Notes under the pieces: model-generated
Seen by the model: only the letters and a program-made list of their open reading frames with translations
What the model was told of the DNA's origin: nothing
Database searches by the model: none
Source of the DNA: Polyangium sp. 15x6
GTDB taxonomy: Bacteria; Myxococcota_A; Polyangia; Polyangiales; Polyangiaceae
Length of the DNA: 64,000 nt
Direction: 5' to 3'
Assembly: GCF_029960785.1 (NCBI RefSeq)
Contig: NZ_JASBQE010000004.1
Span: 124,001-188,000 of the forward strand
Position numbers and translations under genes: made by a program
Part shown: positions 59,643-64,000 of the stretch, one piece after another
How the letters are laid out: each line of letters starts with the position of its first letter
How positions within the stretch are numbered: position 1 is the stretch's first letter

Positions 59643-62048
59643 ATGAGGACTCACTCGATCCGGCGGTGGATCACGGCTGCACTCCTCGCTGGCAGCGTGT
59701 CGGCGGCGGCAATGAGCGCGAGCGCGGCCGTGCCCGTGACGATCACCAACCAGGGGCGGCTCTTCGACGCGGACGACGCGCCGATCAACGGCGAGCTCAC
59801 GGTGACGTTCGCGATCTACGACGCGGCGAACGCACAGACGCCGCTCTGGAGCGAGGAGCACAAGGTCGCCTTCGACGAGGGGTTCTACTCGGTCTCGCTC
59901 GGGTCGATCGTGCCGTTCGACAAACTCTTCGACGGTTCGGTGCGGTACCTGGGGATCACGATCGAGAGCGAGTCGGAGCTCCAGCCGCGCGCGCCCATCC
60001 AGAGTGTGCCGTACGCGCTGCTCGCGAACGACGTGAACGGGGACATCCACCCGACGAGCGTGACGATCAACGGGACCGAGGTCATCAACAACAACGGGGA
60101 GTGGGTCGGTCCGCCGACGGGGCTCGTAGGTCCGACGGGTGCGACGGGGCCGCAAGGTCCGGTAGGCGCGGATGGCGCGGTGGGTCCTGCGGGGCCGACG
60201 GGCGCGCTGGGTCCGGTCGGACCGATGGGTCCGACGGGTGCGGATGGCGCGGTGGGTCCTGCGGGTCCAATGGGTCCGATGGGTCCGACGGGCGCGATGG
60301 GTCCGGCGGGTCCGATCGGGCCGATGGGGCCAGCGGGCGTGACCGGCGCGACCGGTGCGACTGGCGCTGTGGGTCCGATGGGTCCGACGGGCGCGATGGG
60401 TCCGCAGGGGGACGTAGGCCCGACCGGCCCGGTAGGGCCGATGGGCCCGCAGGGTGTGACGGGTCCTCAAGGTGATATCGGACCGATGGGTCCGACGGGC
60501 GCGATGGGTCCGCAGGGTGGTGTAGGTCCGACCGGGCCTGTTGGACCGATGGGTCCCCAGGGTGCGACGGGTCCGCAAGGTGACGTGGGACCCATGGGAC
60601 CGACAGGCGCAATGGGTCCGCAGGGTGGGGTAGGTCCCACCGGGCCCGTTGGACCCATCGGGCCGCAGGGTGCGACGGGTCCCGTGGGAGGGGTGGGACC
60701 CACCGGCGCGACAGGTGCAATGGGTCCGCAAGGTCCGATCGGCCCGGCCGGCGCGACGGGCGCCGTGGGTCCGCAGGGTCCGATCGGCCCAGCCGGCGCG
60801 ACGGGCGCCGTGGGTCCGCAGGGTCCGATCGGCCCGACGGGCGCGATGGGCGCGCAGGGTCCGCAAGGCATCCAGGGTCCGCAGGGTCCGATCGGCGCGA
60901 CGGGCGCGATGGGTCCGCAGGGTCCGCAAGGCATCCAGGGTCCACAGGGTCCAATCGGCCCGACGGGCGCGCAAGGTCCGCAAGGCATCCAGGGGCCGCA
61001 GGGCCCGGCGGGCTCGGCGAACATCAACGGCACGACGAACTTCATCATCAAGTTCACGAGCGCCACGACGGGCGGCAACTCGCAGCTCTTCGACAACGGC
61101 ACCAACGTCGGCCTCGGCACCAGCGCCCCGAACTCCCCGTTCCACGTCACCTCGGCGAGCACGGTCCGCACGATCTTCTCCGAGAACACGACCACCACCG
61201 GCTCGGCGATCGTCGGCATGAACACGGCGGCGGCCGGCACCGGCGGTGGTGCCGGCGTGTACGGCGTGACGAACCAGAGCGGCCTCGCGGGCGTGTACGG
61301 CGACAACAACAACACGAGCGGCACCGCCATCCACGGCGCGGGCCAGAACGTCGGCGGCTTCATCCTCGTCGCCGGCTCCGGCGGCGCGTTCACCGGTCAG
61401 ACGACGGGCACCTATTCGAGGAACCTCTCCTCGGGCGTCGCGCAAGCCGAGTACACCGACAACTTCGGCGACATCGTGCGCGTCAACTTCTGGGACGGCT
61501 TCACGAGCTTCAAGATCCAGGGCGTCGGCACCGTCTCGACCACCGTCCTCGACCCGACCGACGACGCAGGCCAGCGCCGCGTGACCCTCTACGCGCCCGA
61601 GGCGCCGGAGGTACTCTTCGAGGACTACGGCGAGGCACGGCTCGAAAACGGCTTCGTCCACGTCGAGCTCGACCCGATCTTCACGGCCAACGTCCAGGTC
61701 GACGAGCGGCACCCGCTGCGCGTGTTCATCCAGCTCGAGGAAAACGAGCAAACGCGCGGCGTGGTCGTGAAGAACAAGAGCGCGACAGGCTTCGACGTGG
61801 TGGAGCTCGGCGGCGGGACGTCCAACATGCCCTTCCAGTGGCACGTCGTCTGCAACCGCGCAGACGAGATCACGCCGAGCGGGCGCCTCTCCCACTACGC
61901 AGATCTACGCTTCGGAATCGCCCCGGAGCCGCTCGCGTCGAGCCCCGCGCGCGTTGATGTGCCGAGCACGCAGGGCCCGAGCACGCTCGCAGATCCGTCG
62001 CACACGTGGCTGCAAGCGCTCCTGCCACTCATGCGCAACGGGCGATAG
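59643..62048 (+). CDS. Secreted collagen-like protein with tail-fibre-type N-domain
   Basis: An 801-residue protein. A signal peptide ends at ASAA. Residues 30-130 are a common secreted N-domain ([30 protein letters not shown]). About 98 Gly-X-Y triplets without interruption (about 163-457), mostly GPTG, GPMG, GPQG and GPAG, form a collagen triple helix. The C-terminal about 345 residues hold Gly/Thr/Asn-rich beta repeats ([19 protein letters not shown]) and a [17 protein letters not shown] to [13 protein letters not shown] domain resembling fibre tips. A trimeric surface fibre is likely. The 3' end is followed by the palindromic element. Confidence 0.87.
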   Translation: MRTHSIRRWITAALLAGSVSAAAMSASAAVPVTITNQGRLFDADDAPINGELTVTFAIYDAANAQTPLWSEEHKVAFDEGFYSVSLGSIVPFDKLFDGSVRYLGITIESESELQPRAPIQSVPYALLANDVNGDIHPTSVTINGTEVINNNGEWVGPPTGLVGPTGATGPQGPVGADGAVGPAGPTGALGPVGPMGPTGADGAVGPAGPMGPMGPTGAMGPAGPIGPMGPAGVTGATGATGAVGPMGPTGAMGPQGDVGPTGPVGPMGPQGVTGPQGDIGPMGPTGAMGPQGGVGPTGPVGPMGPQGATGPQGDVGPMGPTGAMGPQGGVGPTGPVGPIGPQGATGPVGGVGPTGATGAMGPQGPIGPAGATGAVGPQGPIGPAGATGAVGPQGPIGPTGAMGAQGPQGIQGPQGPIGATGAMGPQGPQGIQGPQGPIGPTGAQGPQGIQGPQGPAGSANINGTTNFIIKFTSATTGGNSQLFDNGTNVGLGTSAPNSPFHVTSASTVRTIFSENTTTTGSAIVGMNTAAAGTGGGAGVYGVTNQSGLAGVYGDNNNTSGTAIHGAGQNVGGFILVAGSGGAFTGQTTGTYSRNLSSGVAQAEYTDNFGDIVRVNFWDGFTSFKIQGVGTVSTTVLDPTDDAGQRRVTLYAPEAPEVLFEDYGEARLENGFVHVELDPIFTANVQVDERHPLRVFIQLEENEQTRGVVVKNKSATGFDVVELGGGTSNMPFQWHVVCNRADEITPSGRLSHYADLRFGIAPEPLASSPARVDVPSTQGPSTLADPSHTWLQALLPLMRNGR
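60128..61015 (+). repeat. Coding collagen repeat region
   Basis: In-frame 9-base and higher-order units (for example GGTCCGATGGGTCCGACGGG) encode Gly-X-Y triplets. Several 90-105 base blocks recur nearly identically, for instance those with [14 protein letters not shown], so the array probably expands and contracts by recombination. Confidence 0.85.
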
Positions 62049-62049
62049 C

Positions 62050-62361
62050 GCCGCGCCGGGGCTCTGCCCCGGGCCCCGCGGGGGCTGTTCGCCCCTCGAC
62101 CCGAACCAGGGCAAGCCCTGGACCTTTGGTGGAAGAACTGCGCGATGCGCAGTTCTTCCAACGGGCCGGTGGCAAGACCATGGACAGCGTTGCCAGTCAC
62201 GGCGGTCTTGGCTGGCAAGACCGCCGCCGGTCTTGCCACGGGCCTGTTCGATGAACTGCGCATCGCGCAGTTCATCGACCCCGGGTCCAGCGCTTGCGCT
62301 GGTCCGGGTCCAGGGGCGGACAGCCCCGGTGGGGCCTGGGGCAAAGCCCCAGCGCAGCGGC
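62050..62361. repeat. Composite hairpin element: two inverted copies of a ~130-bp sequence
   Basis: The left arm (62050-62178) and right arm (62229-62361) are inverted copies, about three-quarters identical by eye. Each arm carries internal hairpins: 62130-62160 and 62248-62278 (stem core GAACTGCGC/GCGCAGTTC, 3-base loop), CCAGGGC-AA-GCCCTGG at 62106-62121, and GGGGCT...GCCCC stems at the outer ends. A central hairpin GGCGGTCTTG/CAAGACCGCC lies at 62201-62225. No ORF; it resembles a REP/BIME or small non-autonomous mobile element. Confidence 0.85.
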
Positions 62362-62372
62362 CACGGAGGGAA

Positions 62373-62666
62373 TCAGGGCTCTTGCGTGGAGCCGGGCATG
62401 CCGCCGTTCAGGCGTTTGCCCTCGGGGAGCTTCTGCACGCTCTGCGGCGTCGGCTGGCCCATCGTGTAGATGAGCTTGTACTTGCTGTTTCGCGCTTGCG
62501 TGCCGGCGGCGACGATTTCTGTCCCGGGGTGGCCCTGGGCTGCGACGGGGGGCGTGTGGTCGTCCTTGTCTTCGACCTCGAGCAGCCCGCCTGCGTCGCA
62601 GCCCAGCGCGCCCAGCACCGCGAAGATCGCGAGGGATCCGACCGAGAGACGCGCGAGGGAAGCCAT
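62373..62666 (-). CDS. Small lipoprotein, unknown
   Basis: A 97-residue protein. The signal has AVLGALGC as lipobox, followed by an acidic DAGGLLEVEDKDDH linker and a short region with RNSKYKLIYTMGQP and PEGKRLNGGMPG. No family recognised. It lies 32 bases downstream of the OmpA-type gene on the same strand, so it is probably co-expressed and outer-membrane located. The composite hairpin element begins 12 bases after its stop. Confidence 0.7.
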   Translation of the reverse strand: MASLARLSVGSLAIFAVLGALGCDAGGLLEVEDKDDHTPPVAAQGHPGTEIVAAGTQARNSKYKLIYTMGQPTPQSVQKLPEGKRLNGGMPGSTQEP

Positions 62667-62698
62667 GCGTCGATTCTAGAGCTGGCCTCGGGCGAGGT

Positions 62699-64000
62699 TC
62701 AAGGCTCTCTTTTCTTGATGATCACGAAGTTCGCGCGGCGATTCTGCTGGCGGCCTTCCTTCGACTCGTTCGATTCGACGGGCACCGACGCGCCGTAGCC
62801 TTTGGCCACGAGCTTCTCGGGTGGGATGCCGCGCTTGATGAGCCAGGCGCGCACCGAGTCGGCGCGGCTCTGCGAGAGGATCATGTTGTACTCGTCGGCG
62901 CCCATTGCGTCGGCGTGGCCCTGGACCTCGATGAGCTCGATCTCGGGGTGCTGGAGGATCGCGTCGCGGACCTCGTGGAGGAGGTCGTCGCTCATCGGAT
63001 CCACCGTCTGGTATTGGCTCGATTGCCCGAACCGGAAGCGGATCTGGCGCCGGATCACGATCTCTTTGTGCGTGACCTCGACCTTCGGGCAGCCGTTGAG
63101 CGAGGCTTCCTCGTCGGGTTTTCCAGGCACGTCGGGGCATGCGTCCGTCTTGTCGGGGACCGTGTCCGCGTCGCGATCGGGCGGGCAGCCGTTCTTCTTC
63201 GGATCCTCGTTCGGCACGCCGGGATCCTTGGGACAGGCGTCGACGACGTCGCGGATGCTGTCGTCGTCCGTGTCGGGCGGGCAGCCGTTTTTCTTGGGAT
63301 CCGCGCTCTTCGGGCCGGGCTCGCTCGGGCAGGCGTCTTTCGGGTCGACGATGAAGTCGTTGTCGGTGTCGGGCGGGCAGCCGTTTTTCCTGGGATCCTC
63401 GTTCTTCGGGCCGGGCTCGCTCGGGCAGGCGTCCTGTTTGTCCGCGATGCGATCGCCGTCGGCGTCGGGCGGGCAGCCGTTTTTCTTCGGATCCTCGTTC
63501 GACGGGCCCGGCGTGTCGGGACAGGCGTCGTGTTTGTCCGGGATGTCGTCGCCGTCGGTGTCCTTGTCGGCCGGGGCCGCCTGCGGCTCGTAGCCGATGC
63601 TGCCGATCGCGGAGAAGACGGGCGTTCCGTAGCCCTGCGTGAGGCCCGGGCCCGCGGCGGCGCCGACGACCAGGAAGGGCAGCGGGCGGAGCTTGGCGCC
63701 GAGGAGGAGCTCGGCCGAGACCGGGGACGCGACGGAGATCCGCGTGTCCGGCGTGTCGAGGAGGACTTCGCGCGCGAAGGGCGTCGAGAGTGAGAACTCG
63801 GGGCCGATCTGGAAGAAGTCCTGGCCGAAGACCACAGCCGCGCCGGCGCGCGCGTCGAACGTGTGCGGGCGGGCCGAGGCGCGCAGGGTCGTGCCGAGCG
63901 AGACGCTGTAGAGGAACCGATCGACGCGGCCGCCCAGGACGACGTGGGGTTCGCCGCGGACCGCGCCTTCGGCCGCGTAGCCGCTCGGGCCGGTGGGCGC
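62699..64000 (-). CDS. OmpA-family protein with thrombospondin-3 repeats, 5' end outside window
   Basis: The frame is open to base 64000, so the N-terminus is missing; the visible front has strand-rich sequence of an outer-membrane barrel (LGGRVDRFLYSVSLGTTLRAS). Five calcium-binding thrombospondin type-3-like repeats follow (DTDGDDIPDKHDACPDTPG, KKNGCPPD, and so on), each with acidic ligands and a Cys pair. The C-terminal OmpA domain has EVQGHADAMGADEYNMILS, RADSVRAWLIKRGI, GYGASVP and GRQQNRRANFVI, which binds peptidoglycan. It links outer membrane and cell wall, as in myxobacterial OmpA/MotB proteins. Confidence 0.9.
   Translation of the reverse strand, partial: APTGPSGYAAEGAVRGEPHVVLGGRVDRFLYSVSLGTTLRASARPHTFDARAGAAVVFGQDFFQIGPEFSLSTPFAREVLLDTPDTRISVASPVSAELLLGAKLRPLPFLVVGAAAGPGLTQGYGTPVFSAIGSIGYEPQAAPADKDTDGDDIPDKHDACPDTPGPSNEDPKKNGCPPDADGDRIADKQDACPSEPGPKNEDPRKNGCPPDTDNDFIVDPKDACPSEPGPKSADPKKNGCPPDTDDDSIRDVVDACPKDPGVPNEDPKKNGCPPDRDADTVPDKTDACPDVPGKPDEEASLNGCPKVEVTHKEIVIRRQIRFRFGQSSQYQTVDPMSDDLLHEVRDAILQHPEIELIEVQGHADAMGADEYNMILSQSRADSVRAWLIKRGIPPEKLVAKGYGASVPVESNESKEGRQQNRRANFVIIKKREP

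Noticed and set aside
60128..61015. Dense short repeats that could suggest a satellite or CRISPR
   Set aside because: They keep frame perfectly and encode Gly-X-Y triplets inside a signal-peptide protein.
1..64000. Prophage, transposon or integrase genes
   Set aside because: No transposase, integrase or phage structural motifs were seen; the RHS island has no recognisable mobility gene.

Overview
The window is high-GC DNA with the character of a large-genome myxobacterium of the Sorangium/Polyangium group. This is inferred from gene content, not from a search. The pointers are a MYXO-CTERM-like tail, a DUF1592/DUF1588 plus DUF1552 pair, many lipoproteins with Gly/Ser/Pro-rich linkers, paralogous helical proteins with acidic tails, RsbR-type PAS-STAS proteins, an SpvB-RHS giant protein, and a reductase-fused nitric oxide synthase of the kind known from Sorangium cellulosum. 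I saw no rRNA, CRISPR array, integrase or insertion sequence. There is one tRNA gene.

Positions 1-8,050: a truncated CapA-like protein; a three-gene minus-strand operon with 4-base overlaps (cytochrome-like DUF1592/DUF1588 lipoprotein, DUF1552 Tat protein, MYXO-CTERM protein); then, divergently, an unusual enzyme in which glycogen-binding and amylase-N-like domains sit in front of a radical SAM/SPASM domain, coupled by ATGA to a CAP-domain lipoprotein; then a four-CBS protein.

Positions 8,050-20,700: signalling genes (receiver protein overlapping a CHASE3 chemoreceptor, a double-receiver protein), a beta-helix lipoprotein, a polyprenol/diacylglycerol kinase-like protein, the 1,165-residue NOS with two cNMP domains, a [2Fe-2S] domain, an FAD/NAD reductase and the NOS oxygenase, a divergent esterase, and membrane proteins including DedA.

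Positions 20,700-40,400: mixed metabolism and envelope genes: an outer-membrane protein with PQQPGY repeats, an aldehyde dehydrogenase, a PAS-STAS protein, a crotonase/TetR divergent pair sharing two palindromic operators, a copper-monooxygenase-like lipoprotein, a HelD-like helicase, an ankyrin lipoprotein, a CRP-MscS channel and a membrane-anchored SDR.

Positions 40,400-52,600: an accessory island built like a polymorphic-toxin locus. It holds a candidate toxin/immunity pair, a helical tail-bearing protein, an RCC1 lipoprotein, and a 2,164-residue SpvB/RHS protein ending in a YwqJ-type deaminase followed by a SUKH-3 immunity gene. A second immunity-like gene and gene debris follow. The 3' end of the helical gene at 41,703 recurs about 9.1 kb downstream with no gene attached, a duplication scar that brackets the RCC1-RHS-SUKH block.

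Positions 52,600-64,000: a second PAS-STAS protein, a beta-propeller lipoprotein, a RimK/crotonase operon, an acyl-CoA dehydrogenase, tRNA-Ala(GGC) with terminator, VanZ, a collagen-like secreted protein, a roughly 310-bp element made of two inverted copies of a hairpin-rich sequence, and a truncated OmpA protein with thrombospondin-3 repeats.
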